A stretch of 64,000 nucleotides of DNA, taken from NCBI RefSeq assembly GCF_023715485.1, contig NZ_JAMBOF010000006.1, positions 62,001 through 126,000 of the forward strand, in the 5' to 3' direction. The DNA is from Mesobacillus subterraneus. Lineage in GTDB: Bacteria > Bacillota > Bacilli > Bacillales > Cytobacillaceae. The translations under genes were made by a program, and so were the position numbers. This document shows, piece by piece, positions 26,517 through 35,475 of this stretch (its first letter is position 1; every line of letters begins with the position of its first letter). Under the pieces are notes generated by a model. The model saw nothing but the letters and a program-made list of their open reading frames with translations. It was not told the origin of the DNA and did no database searches.

Positions 26517-26957
26517 TTACCGTCTTCTGCGACGTTTTAGGATTTGTATTTCCGTTTCAATCTCTTTCAATTGATGATCCTTTTCCGCTATACTATTCTT
26601 CGTTCGTGCTAAATCTTCTTTTACTTGGTTTAGCTCAGCTGTTAGCTCTTGGATTGCCTGATTTAAATTTGCTGTCTCAGCATTGCCTTTTCCTTTTGTC
26701 TCAGCCTGATTAACTGTTTTTGACAATAGTGATAAAGTAGTTGGATTTACAATACTTTTTGCAGTTGTTAGCAGTGAATCCAGGGAATTTTTGTTCAACT
26801 GTTTGGCTGTGCTCGTCATTTCGCTTTCTGCCGCTGTCTCGTTACTTTTCATTTCTGGTATTTTGGTAAGTAAGCCCTGAGCAATGTTAAGTATTTCATT
26901 TAAAGAGGGGTCTTTTTTAATAAGATCAATCTGCGGCTTAATAGGTTCATCCTTCAT
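26517..26957 (-). CDS. Coiled-coil protein of unknown function
   Basis: This 146-residue hydrophilic protein has a predicted coiled coil in its last third (ELTAELNQVKEDLARTKNSI... heptads) and ends in a run of five arginines. The middle is rich in Ser/Thr/Asn. No catalytic motif or membrane segment is seen. The Arg tail could bind nucleic acid or spore polymers, but this is speculation. No close family is recognised. Confidence 0.6.
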   Translation of the reverse strand: MKDEPIKPQIDLIKKDPSLNEILNIAQGLLTKIPEMKSNETAAESEMTSTAKQLNKNSLDSLLTTAKSIVNPTTLSLLSKTVNQAETKGKGNAETANLNQAIQELTAELNQVKEDLARTKNSIAEKDHQLKEIETEIQILKRRRRR

Positions 26958-27057
26958 TCAGCATTATCCTTTCTATTATTGAATTGTTTATAGGTTAGTG
27001 ACTAATCCTTATTGATTCACAACATTCTTAAAACAGTAACTAAGAATAAATTGATAA

Positions 27058-27090
27058 TCTCCCCGGCCAATACCGGTATAGCCAGGGAGA
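27058..27090 (-). terminator. Hairpin after the 45-residue membrane gene
   Basis: TCTCCCCGGC and GCCAGGGAGA pair with one C-A mismatch around a GC-containing loop. The tail on the minus strand is only moderately T-rich. Confidence 0.45.
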
Positions 27091-27126
27091 CTGTAAGGTG
27101 TTCAGGTGTCAAATCGTTCCAAGGGA

Positions 27127-27264
27127 TTAAGCAGCACCGTTTTCAAAACCAATTACTTCGCCGATGCAAGTGTAAAGAATGTTAACCAAGTCTTCCTGGT
27201 TAAACAAAAATGCTACGAATAACGCAATTACCAGCAAAAGCAAAACAATAGAGGTGATAAGCAT
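27127..27264 (-). CDS. Small membrane protein (45 residues)
   Basis: ATG at 27264 follows a GGGGGTGGAG site. The product starts MLITSIVLLLLVIALFVAFLF, one strong transmembrane segment, followed by NQEDLVNILYTCIGEVIGF. It resembles the many small sporulation or stress membrane proteins of bacilli in form, but no specific family is recognised. Confidence 0.6.
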   Translation of the reverse strand: MLITSIVLLLLVIALFVAFLFNQEDLVNILYTCIGEVIGFENGAA

Positions 27265-27544
27265 CTCTCCACCCCCTTCCTTTTTAGAAGATAGGTAAGA
27301 TTCGAACCTTACAACAACATCATATGTAAAAAAATCGGACGAGCATCAGCTTGTATCATAGAATTAGAAAGAAGGGCGGCCTATTTTTGCAGAAAGTAAA
27401 AGTTGAAAAATCTTATAAAATAGTCTTCCTTTCAGGATAATCAATACCCAATCTAAAGAAAATCGTTGATAATAAAGTGAGTTTTTAAAAAAATGTCACA
27501 CTTTTAAGTCTGATTCGACTTATTGTATAGAGAGTAGAAATGAG

Positions 27545-28090
27545 GTGGGAGAAATTACTGACCATAAAAAAGAACAGCTGGTTATGGAATGGTATGAAGC
27601 GTATTATAAAGACATTTATCGTTTCATCTTTTTTATGATGGGAGACCAGCAATACTGTGAGGATTTTGTTCATGACACTTTCCTGCGGGCCTATACTTCT
27701 TTTGAGCGGTTTGAAAACAGAGGTAATGTGAAAACCTGGCTTTTTAGCATCGCAAAGCATCTCGTAATGGATGAAATACGCAAGAGAAAGCGAAGAAGAA
27801 TTTTTCCCATCTTCTCAAGTGAACAGGACATTCCATCTTCATTTAACGTTGAACAATATATTGAAAACAGGGACACGGTCGAGAGAACGCTTAAAGCAAT
27901 CCAAAAGCTTAAACCTGAATACCGGCTCGTCATTACGTTGAAAAAAATTGAAGAGTGCTCAACAAAGGAAATTGCCGAAATCCTCGGATGGTCTGAAGCA
28001 AAAATCAGGAAGACTTTATCCAGAGGATTAAATGCCGTAAGAAAAAAGGAAGTCGCGGAAGGAGGCGGTCATTATGAACAAACATTCTAA
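27545..28090 (+). CDS. ECF RNA polymerase sigma factor
   Basis: This roughly 180-residue protein has region 2 (YRFIFFMMGDQQYCEDFVHDTFLRAYTSFERFENRGNVKTWLFSIAKHLVMDEIRK) and region 4 (LKPEYRLVITLKKIEECSTKEIAEILGWSEAKIRKTLSRGLNAVRKK), as in SigX-like ECF factors. The start is uncertain: GTG 27545 is in frame but the best ribosome site (GAGGTGGGAG) overlaps it, so a non-standard start a few codons on is possible. It overlaps the next gene by 17 bp. Confidence 0.9.
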   Translation: MGEITDHKKEQLVMEWYEAYYKDIYRFIFFMMGDQQYCEDFVHDTFLRAYTSFERFENRGNVKTWLFSIAKHLVMDEIRKRKRRRIFPIFSSEQDIPSSFNVEQYIENRDTVERTLKAIQKLKPEYRLVITLKKIEECSTKEIAEILGWSEAKIRKTLSRGLNAVRKKEVAEGGGHYEQTF

Positions 28091-28982
28091 TGAAAACTGG
28101 GAGCTGCTTAAAACAATCTCTCCTCCTGAAGAACAGAAAAACAGGATTCGTAACAGGCTCATATCCTCCATCCGAACTCAGAGACCAGCAAAGCGAAACT
28201 ATAGAATATTTGAGCTGAAAAATTTGGTTCTTACTGCGTTATTCCTATTAATCTCCGCCGGACTCTTGTTTCAATTGCAAGCAAAAAATCAAATCTCCGA
28301 TGAAACTGGTGGCCATCAGGCAGGCTCCTATCCTGACTTCACCTGGGAATTAGAAAATGTGTATAGCGAGAAGACTTCAAACGGCTATGTTTTTTATGAA
28401 GATGGCAGCCCCGAACAAATTGGAATTGCTGAGAAGGTGACTGTCAAACGCAGGGATGAAATTATTAAGTCTCCTGGTATGAATGTAAAAGAAACAATGG
28501 AGAACTTTCCCTATCCAACGACTTTGTATATCGAACACGTAAAGATGATGGATGTAAGCTTACGCTACAATTTCTTCATTCAAGCTGGCAAAGAAACCAT
28601 TCATTTCAGTTTTGATTATCCAAAACTTGAATATGCTGAGATCTTCCAAATCATAGCATCCTTGGATTTTAAGAAACCTGAGCCATATAAACACGATGGT
28701 CTTCTGTATGTCGCTCATGGATATGGAACATTGCCCTTTCCAGTAGGCTTAAAACCAATAGAGATTAAAGGAGACACGGAAACATATATTTGGGAACATG
28801 GCAGCAAGGATGATTACAGGGATTATATTGAAAAGATAAAATCAACTGGAGGATATAAGGAAACAAACAGTGATGGTTTATCCTATATATTTGAATCGGC
28901 GAATGGATCACAAATCGTTAAGGTATCCCTGATTGGAAAAGAAATCACCTATGAATTTTCATATCCGAACCGGGAGGAGTAG
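28074..28982 (+). CDS. Probable anti-sigma factor, single-pass membrane protein
   Basis: This 302-residue protein has a cytoplasmic basic N-terminus (about 50 residues), one membrane helix (NLVLTALFLLISAGLLFQL) and a large extracytoplasmic part. It overlaps the ECF sigma gene by 17 bp, the standard arrangement for a sigma/anti-sigma pair. No HxxxCxxC zinc motif is present, so it is not a ZAS-type anti-sigma. The outer part shows no known fold. Function is inferred from position and topology. Confidence 0.7.
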   Translation: MNKHSNENWELLKTISPPEEQKNRIRNRLISSIRTQRPAKRNYRIFELKNLVLTALFLLISAGLLFQLQAKNQISDETGGHQAGSYPDFTWELENVYSEKTSNGYVFYEDGSPEQIGIAEKVTVKRRDEIIKSPGMNVKETMENFPYPTTLYIEHVKMMDVSLRYNFFIQAGKETIHFSFDYPKLEYAEIFQIIASLDFKKPEPYKHDGLLYVAHGYGTLPFPVGLKPIEIKGDTETYIWEHGSKDDYRDYIEKIKSTGGYKETNSDGLSYIFESANGSQIVKVSLIGKEITYEFSYPNREE

Positions 28983-29098
28983 GTGGAGCCTTTTAGGGAT
29001 CTCTATTTTTCCGCTTGGATTAAAAGGGATTTCATATTAAAAAAACGAATAATTTAATATAAAGCCAAGATATTTAAAAATTCTAAAGGAGAATCCTT

Positions 29099-29572
29099 GT
29101 GATCAATCTAGTGCGTGTAAAACAGGAGGACGAATTAACACTCCACAATCTGATCCAATTTTATATTTATGAATTTACTTTATTCCAGGAAATTAAGCTT
29201 GAGGAGAGTGGAAGCTATGCTCCTTTTGATTTGAAGCCATATTGGACTGAACCGGATCTCCATGCCTTTTTTATCTTATATGAAGGAGAGCTGGCAGGGT
29301 TTGCATTGATCGAGAGTGGGGAGCCAAATGTCATCCTTGAATTTTTCGTCCTGAGGAAATTTTATCGAAGAGGTTTCGGCAAAATGGCGGCTATTAAACT
29401 GTTTGACCAATTTCCAGGCAAATGGAGTATTACGCAGGTTGAGAAGAATCAACCAGCAAGGTGCTTTTGGCGTAAAGTAATCGGAGAATATACCGGGGGA
29501 AACTACACAGAACGGATAGATGATCAAAACCGGTCAATCCAGGAATTTCATACTGCATTAATTGTGAAATAA
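29099..29572 (+). CDS. GNAT-family N-acetyltransferase
   Basis: This 157-residue protein has GNAT motif A at VLRKFYRRGFGKMAAIKLFDQF (the RxxGxG/A acetyl-CoA loop) and the preceding beta strand VILEFFVL. The start is GTG 29099 after AAAGGAG. It is a single gene just before the argS leader; its acceptor is unknown. Confidence 0.83.
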   Translation: MINLVRVKQEDELTLHNLIQFYIYEFTLFQEIKLEESGSYAPFDLKPYWTEPDLHAFFILYEGELAGFALIESGEPNVILEFFVLRKFYRRGFGKMAAIKLFDQFPGKWSITQVEKNQPARCFWRKVIGEYTGGNYTERIDDQNRSIQEFHTALIVK

Positions 29573-29575
29573 TCG

Positions 29576-29604
29576 TTGAAAGAAAAATGTCAGTTGTATA
29601 TAAT
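29576..29604 (+). promoter_or_regulatory. SigA promoter of the argS leader
   Basis: TTGAAA at 29576-29581 and TATAAT at 29599-29604 are separated by exactly 17 bp. Confidence 0.8.
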
Positions 29605-29613
29605 GGTAAAAAT

Positions 29614-29848
29614 ATCTAATCGATGACAAAGAGAGTAATTATTCATTGTTTGCGATAGCGAGCTGGGGACGGTGGAAGCCTGGTGTGACAGAATAATGAA
29701 GCGCACTTTTGAGATGCCTACCTGAACCCAGTAGGGAAGGCCGGAATGGATTTCCGTTATCATTGCAAGAAGGTTCCTATTTAGGAACAATTAGAGTGGT
29801 ACCGCGGGCTTAAACTCTCGTCTCTTTTTTAGAGGCGAGGGTTTTTTA
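29614..29848 (+). promoter_or_regulatory. T-box leader upstream of argS
   Basis: The leader has the T-box sequence GAGTGGTACCGCGG at about 29794-29807. The stem I start is GATGACAAAGAGAGTAA. A terminator follows: CTCTCGTCTC pairs with GAGGCGAG, then a T run (29814-29848). Uncharged tRNA-Arg should bind and favour the antiterminator. The specifier is probably the CGC at 29702-29704, from the GAA-CGC-A type context, but it was not confirmed by folding. Confidence 0.9.
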
Positions 29849-29870
29849 TTTTATACAAGGGGGCTTACTA

Positions 29871-31568
29871 ATGAGTTTCGAAAAAACGTTTGCAGAAATA
29901 CTCGACTTATTGCTGGATGGCGTCATTTCTTTAGAGGAAATTGAACGGTCAATTGAAAAACCAAGGTTTATGAACCACGGTGATTTAGCCTTCCCATGCT
30001 TCCAGCTGGCTAGAACGTTGCGGAAACCTCCTGTTATGATTGCCGAGGAATTAAGTCATCAGCTGCAAAATCGCGGAGATGATTCGTTCGAACGCATCGT
30101 AGCGGCAGGGGGCTATGTTAATGCGTTTCTAAACAAATCAAAGACTTCTAAAAAAGTTTTAACGGAAATACTTGAAAAGCAAAATTCTTATGGGAATTTG
30201 AATCTTGGCAAAGGCAGTACGGTGACAATCGATTTGTCATCTCCCAATATCGCCAAGCCATTCTCAATGGGACACCTGCGGTCAACGGTCATAGGCAATT
30301 CACTGTCACTGATTTTAGAAAAATGCGGATATAAGCCGGTGAAAATAAACCATTTAGGCGATTGGGGAACACAATTTGGCAAGCTGATCACAGCTTACAA
30401 GCTTTGGGGATCGGAAGAAAAAGTGAAAGAGACTCCAATCAAGGAGCTTCTTGCGCTTTATGTGAAATTTCATGAAGCGGCCGAACGTCAACCAGAACTT
30501 GAACAAGATGGGCGGGACTGGTTCAGACGGCTGGAAAATGGAGATAAAGAAGCACTTCAACTATGGGAATGGTTCAGGGAAGAATCGTTGAAAGAGTTTA
30601 AGAAGATTTATGATTTAATGGGTATAGGTTTTGATTCCTATGCTGGAGAAGCTTTTTATAATGACAAAATGGAAAAAATCGTTGAACTCTTAGAAAAAAA
30701 AGGTCTGTTGGAAGAATCGGATGGGGCACAGGTAGTCAGACTTGATGAAGCAGGCCTTCCACCTTGCCTGATAAAAAAATCTGATGGAGCAACATTGTAC
30801 TCTACACGTGACTTAGCTGCCGCGAAGTATCGGTATGATGAATATGCTTCTGCGAAATCCTTGTACGTCGTAGGTAATGAACAAAGCCTCCACTTTAAAC
30901 AGCTTAAAGCGGTTTTGGCGAAAATTGGGTTTGATTGGGCGAATGGCTTGATTCACATTCCTTTTGGCATGATGCTGAAAGACGGAAAGAAGATGTCCAC
31001 CCGGAAAGGGAAGGTAGTTTTACTTGAGGAAGTCCTTAAGGATTCGATTTTATTGGCACAAAAAAATATTGAAGAAAAGAATCCGTATTTACACTTAAAG
31101 GCGGAGACTGCAGAAGCCGTTGGAACCGGTGCAATTATATTCCATGACTTGAAGAATTTTCGCATGAATGATATCGAGTTTTCATTGGAGGACATGTTAA
31201 AGGTTGAAGGTGAGACGGGTCCGTATGTTCAGTATACGAATGCTCGGGCTCAGTCTATTTTGCGAAAAGCTTCATTTAATAAGCAAAATGTTCAAATTCA
31301 CTTGAATGGAGAAGCAGATTGGCCAGTAATCACAGAACTTTTGGGATTCCCGGAGGCTGTCAAACGTGCTGTCGAAAATAGTGATCCATCTCAAATAGCA
31401 AAGTATGTATTGGATCTTGCCCAGGCATTTAATAAATACTATGGGGAAGTAAGGATACTGGAAGAGAACGAAGGAAAACAATCGCGTCTCGCTCTAGTGC
31501 AATCTGTCAGCATTGTTCTAGAGGAAGGCCTAAGATTGCTAGGAATTAAGTCACCAAAGGAAATGTAA
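29871..31568 (+). CDS. argS: Arginyl-tRNA synthetase
   Basis: This 565-residue class I synthetase has the HIGH-type signature NIAKPFSMGHLRST, the KMSKS-type KKMSTRKGKV, an N-terminal additional domain and the C-terminal DALR anticodon-binding helices (VQYTNARAQSILRKA). It charges tRNA-Arg. The T-box directly upstream gives amino-acid-responsive control. Bacillaceae can carry two ArgS types; whether a second exists elsewhere cannot be seen here. Confidence 0.95.
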   Translation: MSFEKTFAEILDLLLDGVISLEEIERSIEKPRFMNHGDLAFPCFQLARTLRKPPVMIAEELSHQLQNRGDDSFERIVAAGGYVNAFLNKSKTSKKVLTEILEKQNSYGNLNLGKGSTVTIDLSSPNIAKPFSMGHLRSTVIGNSLSLILEKCGYKPVKINHLGDWGTQFGKLITAYKLWGSEEKVKETPIKELLALYVKFHEAAERQPELEQDGRDWFRRLENGDKEALQLWEWFREESLKEFKKIYDLMGIGFDSYAGEAFYNDKMEKIVELLEKKGLLEESDGAQVVRLDEAGLPPCLIKKSDGATLYSTRDLAAAKYRYDEYASAKSLYVVGNEQSLHFKQLKAVLAKIGFDWANGLIHIPFGMMLKDGKKMSTRKGKVVLLEEVLKDSILLAQKNIEEKNPYLHLKAETAEAVGTGAIIFHDLKNFRMNDIEFSLEDMLKVEGETGPYVQYTNARAQSILRKASFNKQNVQIHLNGEADWPVITELLGFPEAVKRAVENSDPSQIAKYVLDLAQAFNKYYGEVRILEENEGKQSRLALVQSVSIVLEEGLRLLGIKSPKEM

Positions 31569-31569
31569 T

Positions 31570-31597
31570 AAAAAGCCTCTGGAAAAGTCCAGAGGCT
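31570..31597 (-). terminator. Terminator between argS and the HesB-like gene
   Basis: GCCTCTGGA and TCCAGAGGC form a 9-bp stem. The T run (TTTTTATT) is on the minus strand, so it mainly serves the HesB-like gene. Confidence 0.75.
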
Positions 31598-31616
31598 ACC
31601 TTGAATAACCAATATT

Positions 31617-31913
31617 TTAATGATGTTCTTTATACGAAGCAAAAATCTCTTTAACTGCATCGCTATATTTAATCTCGACATCCGTTTCTTCAAAGAACCA
31701 GGTGTCATTCGATTCAACATAAAAGGTGATTCCATCAATCTCTTGCTGTTGGGCGGCAATGGCAGGCGTTTCTAGCGAGAAAGCTAAGCTGTAACCTTTG
31801 TTCTTGTCGCCAAACCCAGCATATTGAGGGTAAAGGCGGATGTAAAACGGCTTTGGTGTATCAAATTCTTGTTCAAACCATTTGTATGCGTTTTGATCAA
31901 TCGAGATTGTCAT
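31617..31913 (-). CDS. HesB/YneR-family protein
   Basis: This 98-residue protein looks like the Bacillus YneR group of the HesB/IscA fold: MTISIDQNAYKWFEQEF, FYIRLYPQYAGFG and GITFYVESNDTWFFEETDVEI. The Cys residues used by IscA for iron-sulfur binding are absent, so it is not expected to be a classical scaffold. Function unknown. Confidence 0.82.
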   Translation of the reverse strand: MTISIDQNAYKWFEQEFDTPKPFYIRLYPQYAGFGDKNKGYSLAFSLETPAIAAQQQEIDGITFYVESNDTWFFEETDVEIKYSDAVKEIFASYKEHH

Positions 31914-32403
31914 TTTTGCACCATCCTTTCGTTAGTTTTATTGTAAAACCTAACTAGCTCCTAAGTCCGTGCTTTATGTCACAGAAAAGAGGATGTCATG
32001 AAAGTGTCAAAAATATCTGCCTTTGCTCAAAACAAAACATTTAATATCCTATGCTTATGAATCATGTCGATTGGATTACTGCACATAACAAAGTACACCT
32101 GAAGGACACTAAAATTAACTAAATAAAAAATGAGCAGCTCCTGTTCCGAAATTCCGGGGTCTCTTTTAAAGTGCAAAACGTGAAAAAAAGCACAAATAGC
32201 ATGCTAAATCGCATATGGTTAAGCATGCTGTTTTTTGTTGGTTTATAAGTATTTATGCCATATTAACATTAAAAAAATCGAACGGTAATTAGCATACCAA
32301 TTATTAAAGTGGGAATGTTCATACTCATGCTGTTATTTTATATGGTAAAACGTGAAATGGAAAGGCATTATAACTCGTAAAAAACCCAGTTAGCGGTTTT
32401 TAC

Positions 32404-32449
32404 TTTTGGTAGTGAAAGCAACAAAGTGGTTGCGAAAAGAGCCTTATTA
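32404..32449 (+). repeat. Dispersed intergenic repeat, copy A
   Basis: GAAAGCAACAAAGTGGTTGC followed by GAAAAGAGCCTTATTA matches copies at 49836 and 61241 and inverted relatives at 49718 and 57270. Confidence 0.65.
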
Positions 32450-32520
32450 AAACAGAAATAACAAATAAAAAGATATCCGCCCTTCTTTTGGGAGATCAAC
32501 TTAGCATCCAGTCTGATCAA

Positions 32521-32712
32521 TAGACGGAAAAATTTCTCTTAATTCGTAAATTGAAATGAAAATAGCTTATTTAGACGGAGAATTTCCGCCTATTCGCTCG
32601 AAAACTGATTAAAATGGGATAGTTGGATTTGCATAACCGGAAAATCTCCGCTTATATACCTCGAAACGAGCTCTATTCAGCGTTTAACCGGAAATCCTCC
32701 GCTTATTTAACT
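32521..32712 (+). repeat. Four-unit degenerate repeat
   Basis: Units start at about 32521, 32572, 32634 and 32685 (spacings of 51, 62 and 51 bp). The core resembles TAACCGGAAAATCTCCGCTT with variations such as TAGACGGAGAATTTCCGCCT. The core itself contains a CGGA/TCCG inverted pair. Confidence 0.7.
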
Positions 32713-32799
32713 AACGTAGAGTTGCTCAAGCACTGTTGTAAAGAATCGTGCCACTGTTCATATCAGATATGAATTCTCTCGGATAGTATTGGAAATCGA

Positions 32800-32837
32800 A
32801 AAAGCATGATGATTTATTTGCTAATCATCATGCTTTT
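32800..32837. terminator. Long bidirectional terminator hairpin
   Basis: AAAAGCATGATGATT and AATCATCATGCTTTT form a perfect 15-bp stem with an 8-nt loop, downstream of the radical SAM gene. Confidence 0.8.
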
Positions 32838-32923
32838 CACTAAGTTATTTGTAGTGTTATTTATGATTTTGCACCCCAAAAGAGAACCTGTTATGTTCCA
32901 AAAAGGAGCTGCCCAAAATATAT

Positions 32924-34084
32924 TTAAACTGTTGGAGTTTTTTTACGCATTGCTTCAGGAATGTAGACGCAGAATGGCTCGCTGCCCATATAATCTCCTG
33001 TTACTGCATAAGTTCGAGACCGGGAGCCTCCGCAGACGTAACGGAATTCGCAGACACCGCATTTTCCTTTGTACTTATCTGGGCTTCGCAGGTCTTTGAA
33101 AACAGGCGAATTCCTATATATATCAGCTAAAGATTTCTCTCGGACGTTTCCTCCGACAAGTGGCAGCAGTCCAGAAGGCATGACGTCCCCAGTGTGTGAT
33201 ATAAAGACAAAACCATTGCCATCATTTACACCTTTTGGAGCGCGCTTCAAGCCATCAATTACAGAAGCCATATCTTTTGTCAAAGTATCTTCATAACGGA
33301 TTTCGCCCATTTGGACCATATTTTCTCTGGCTTTTTGCTGAAACACCACGCGCCGGTAATGCTGTGCAGCTGTTGTTTTAATATCATATGGAGCTGTTTT
33401 GCTTAATTCGTAAAGCCAGCGAAACACCTTTTCGTGCTCAGCAGGAGTAAGGCAAGCGTCAAGCTGGCCCCGACCCGTAGGCACTAACAGGAAAATGTAC
33501 CACATTACAACCTTCAGTTCTTTCATTAATTCAGCCATTTGCTCCAGATAATCATAGTTATAGCGAGAAATAACTGTGTTTAACTGCAGTGGCATATTCA
33601 GTTCATTCAAATACCTTACCTTTTCAATCGTCAGATCGAATGAGCCAGGTGTGCCGCGGAAGTGATCATGGATTTCTGGGGTAGGGCCATCAAGGCTGAA
33701 AGCCCATCTCGAAAGTCCAACTTCTTTGGCGCGTTCCATTTTTTCTTTTGTCACATTGTCAGTCGCACTTGGTGTCATCGATACCCGCATGCCTTTTTTT
33801 ATAGCATAGTCAGCAAGATCGAATAAATCCTCACGCATCATGCAATCCCCGCCAGTGAATACAAGCATAGGATTGTTCATTTCGTAAATTTGGTCAATTA
33901 ATTTTATTCCTTCTTCAGGCGTTAATTCCAATGGATCAGGCTTGTTTTGTGCATCAGCCCGGCAATGTACACACTTCAGCTGGCAAGCCCTGGTAACTTC
34001 CCATATGACGATGTAAGGATTCTCATTAAAATCGATCGAAGCAGGATGACCTCCCATGCTGCCTTGGAGTCCTATATTATGCAT
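32924..34084 (-). CDS. Radical SAM/SPASM protein, TIGR04053-like
   Basis: This 386-residue protein has the CxxxCxxC cluster motif in TRACQLKCVHCRA and FTGGD at the SAM-contact position. The C-terminal SPASM-type region is CGVCEFRYVCGGSRSRTYAVTG...FC. It resembles the BA_1875-type radical SAM family (TIGR04053), often compared with haem-d1 or peptide-modifying enzymes. No precursor peptide or haem gene lies beside it, so the substrate is open. Confidence 0.87.
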   Translation of the reverse strand: MHNIGLQGSMGGHPASIDFNENPYIVIWEVTRACQLKCVHCRADAQNKPDPLELTPEEGIKLIDQIYEMNNPMLVFTGGDCMMREDLFDLADYAIKKGMRVSMTPSATDNVTKEKMERAKEVGLSRWAFSLDGPTPEIHDHFRGTPGSFDLTIEKVRYLNELNMPLQLNTVISRYNYDYLEQMAELMKELKVVMWYIFLLVPTGRGQLDACLTPAEHEKVFRWLYELSKTAPYDIKTTAAQHYRRVVFQQKARENMVQMGEIRYEDTLTKDMASVIDGLKRAPKGVNDGNGFVFISHTGDVMPSGLLPLVGGNVREKSLADIYRNSPVFKDLRSPDKYKGKCGVCEFRYVCGGSRSRTYAVTGDYMGSEPFCVYIPEAMRKKTPTV

Positions 34085-34396
34085 AAATTATCACCATACT
34101 TTTCCTAATATTTATATATTAATTATAAAATTGACAGGATGATTTGGATGAAGGGATTGTTACAATAATTCTACAATCTGAGTATTGGATTAATTTCTAA
34201 TCAATAAATACAAAAAGAGACCACTAAGCTTGCCCTCTAAACGATAAAAGTCTGTATAAATGTAATTATTAAAAATCACTCTATATATTTACGTTCTTTT
34301 TAACGAAAAATATTTAGGCTATTCTGAAACTTATCATTCGTGCAAATCGTCTACTTATTGGATATACACAGGCGAACTTGAAATGAGGGATGTGCG
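34085..34396. other. Intergenic region between divergent genes
   Basis: AT-rich 312 bp with no supported ORF. Promoters of the flanking divergent genes should lie here, but no clear consensus was identified. Confidence 0.4.
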
Positions 34397-34867
34397 GTGA
34401 AAAAGACAGTATTGTGGGGGATTGGGGCCTTTTTACTTCTTCTAACGATCTCTGGATGGGCAGGATATAGCCGCTATGAACCTGAGCCGCCAAAATTGGA
34501 ATTAATTGTTGATCAAAAGTCAGTCGTAATTGAGCCAATGACGTTTTCACTGCAAAAATGGGGAAGGGCTGCAGCAGCGGATACTTACTCAGAACCAGCC
34601 GCATTGGTAAAAGAAGATACTCCGGTCAGCATTAATACATCTGAGAATTTTAAGCTAACATTTGAAGATGCTCCTGAATCAGTCAAATATTATTTATGGG
34701 ATATCAACACCGGTAAACTTGCCTATAAAGATTTAAATGGGTATCCGCTAAATCTTAAGAACTCTAATGTTGCATCAGGTGACTATGCCATGGAAATCCG
34801 CGCTAAATGGGCAAACGGATATGTATTTTATAATATAAGGATTGTTGCTTACAACAACAAAAAATGA
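34397..34867 (+). CDS. Membrane-anchored or secreted protein of unknown function
   Basis: This 156-residue protein starts at GTG 34397 after GAGGGAT. Residues 5-23 form a signal/anchor segment (VLWGIGAFLLLLTISGWAG) with no lipobox. The outer part is beta-rich in appearance. No family is recognised. A strong terminator follows. Confidence 0.65.
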   Translation: MKKTVLWGIGAFLLLLTISGWAGYSRYEPEPPKLELIVDQKSVVIEPMTFSLQKWGRAAAADTYSEPAALVKEDTPVSINTSENFKLTFEDAPESVKYYLWDINTGKLAYKDLNGYPLNLKNSNVASGDYAMEIRAKWANGYVFYNIRIVAYNNKK

Positions 34868-34872
34868 TAGTA

Positions 34873-34915
34873 AGCCATTGGTTCCGTAAATATTCGGTAA
34901 CCAGTGGCTTTTTTT
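34873..34915 (+). terminator. Rho-independent terminator
   Basis: AGCCATTGGTT pairs with AACCAGTGGCT (one T-G pair), followed by T7. Confidence 0.85.
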
Positions 34916-34996
34916 GGTAAAAAAGGTCAAGTATATATGAAATAGATTTAGTCAAACTAAAACAGTACCAAATATCATAAGAAAGAAGGAATCTTC

Positions 34997-35200
34997 ATGA
35001 CTGTTGGAGCTCAAGTAAAACAAACTATTGCAGGATTGAAAAGTGCCCAAGCAAGCCTTGAAACCTTCGCACTTGGTACAGAAAATCAGCAAGCTAAGCA
35101 GCTTTACCAAACAGCTGCTCAACAAACTCAATCGATTATCGATAGCATAAAGCCTCGCTTGCAGGAGATTGAGCAGGAAGAGCCACAATATAAAGAGTAA
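34997..35200 (+). CDS. DUF1657 family protein
   Basis: This 67-residue helical protein contains MTVGAQVKQTIAGLKSAQAS, ENQQAKQLYQTAAQQT and a C-terminal EEPQYK. DUF1657 proteins are found in sporulating bacilli, often with spoVA2mob-type operons that affect spore germination and heat resistance. It is the first of a three-gene set with a second DUF1657 and a DUF421 protein. Confidence 0.85.
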   Translation: MTVGAQVKQTIAGLKSAQASLETFALGTENQQAKQLYQTAAQQTQSIIDSIKPRLQEIEQEEPQYKE

Positions 35201-35207
35201 ATTCAGG

Positions 35208-35232
35208 GAGGGCAGGGGCAACCCGCCCTTTT
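35208..35232 (+). terminator. Hairpin between the DUF1657 genes (attenuator-like)
   Basis: GGGC-A-GGG pairs with CCCGCCC around a GCAA tetraloop, followed by TTTT. It may partly terminate and so set the relative expression of the two genes. Confidence 0.6.
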
Positions 35233-35257
35233 CCTATATCTAAAGAGGTGAAGCTAA

Positions 35258-35461
35258 TTGACAGTTGCAGCGAATGTTAACCAGTGCTTATCCACATTAA
35301 AAGGAATTGAGGCTCAATTATCTTCTTTTGCCATTAACTCCACTGTTCCCGAAGCAAGCAAGATTTTTCATGAAACGATGATGGTTATTGGTGAAATAAA
35401 AATGGACTTGGAGCAACGCAAAATCCAATTGGAAAAAGAAGAGCCTCAATATAAAGGGTAG
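35258..35461 (+). CDS. DUF1657 family protein (second copy)
   Basis: This 67-residue paralogue of the gene upstream has the same ending, EEPQYKG, and a similar VNQCLSTLKGIEAQLSSFA repeat. The start is TTG 35258 after AAAGAGGTG. It lies 14 bp before the DUF421 gene, whose C-terminus carries a related segment. Confidence 0.85.
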   Translation: MTVAANVNQCLSTLKGIEAQLSSFAINSTVPEASKIFHETMMVIGEIKMDLEQRKIQLEKEEPQYKG

Positions 35462-35475
35462 ACAGGAGTATAAAT

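Larger units (their letters stand above)
31914..32799. other. Gene-poor intergenic region with repeats
   Basis: No supported ORF was found in this 0.9-kb stretch. It contains a hairpin built from two AGCATGCT copies near 32193-32232 followed by Ts, a dispersed repeat copy (32404-32449) and a four-unit CCGGAAAATCTCCGCTTAT-type repeat (32521-32712). Confidence 0.6.

Noticed and set aside
32806-33099. 97-codon plus-strand ORF
   Set aside because: It overlaps a terminator hairpin and the 3' end of the radical SAM gene and has no ribosome site.
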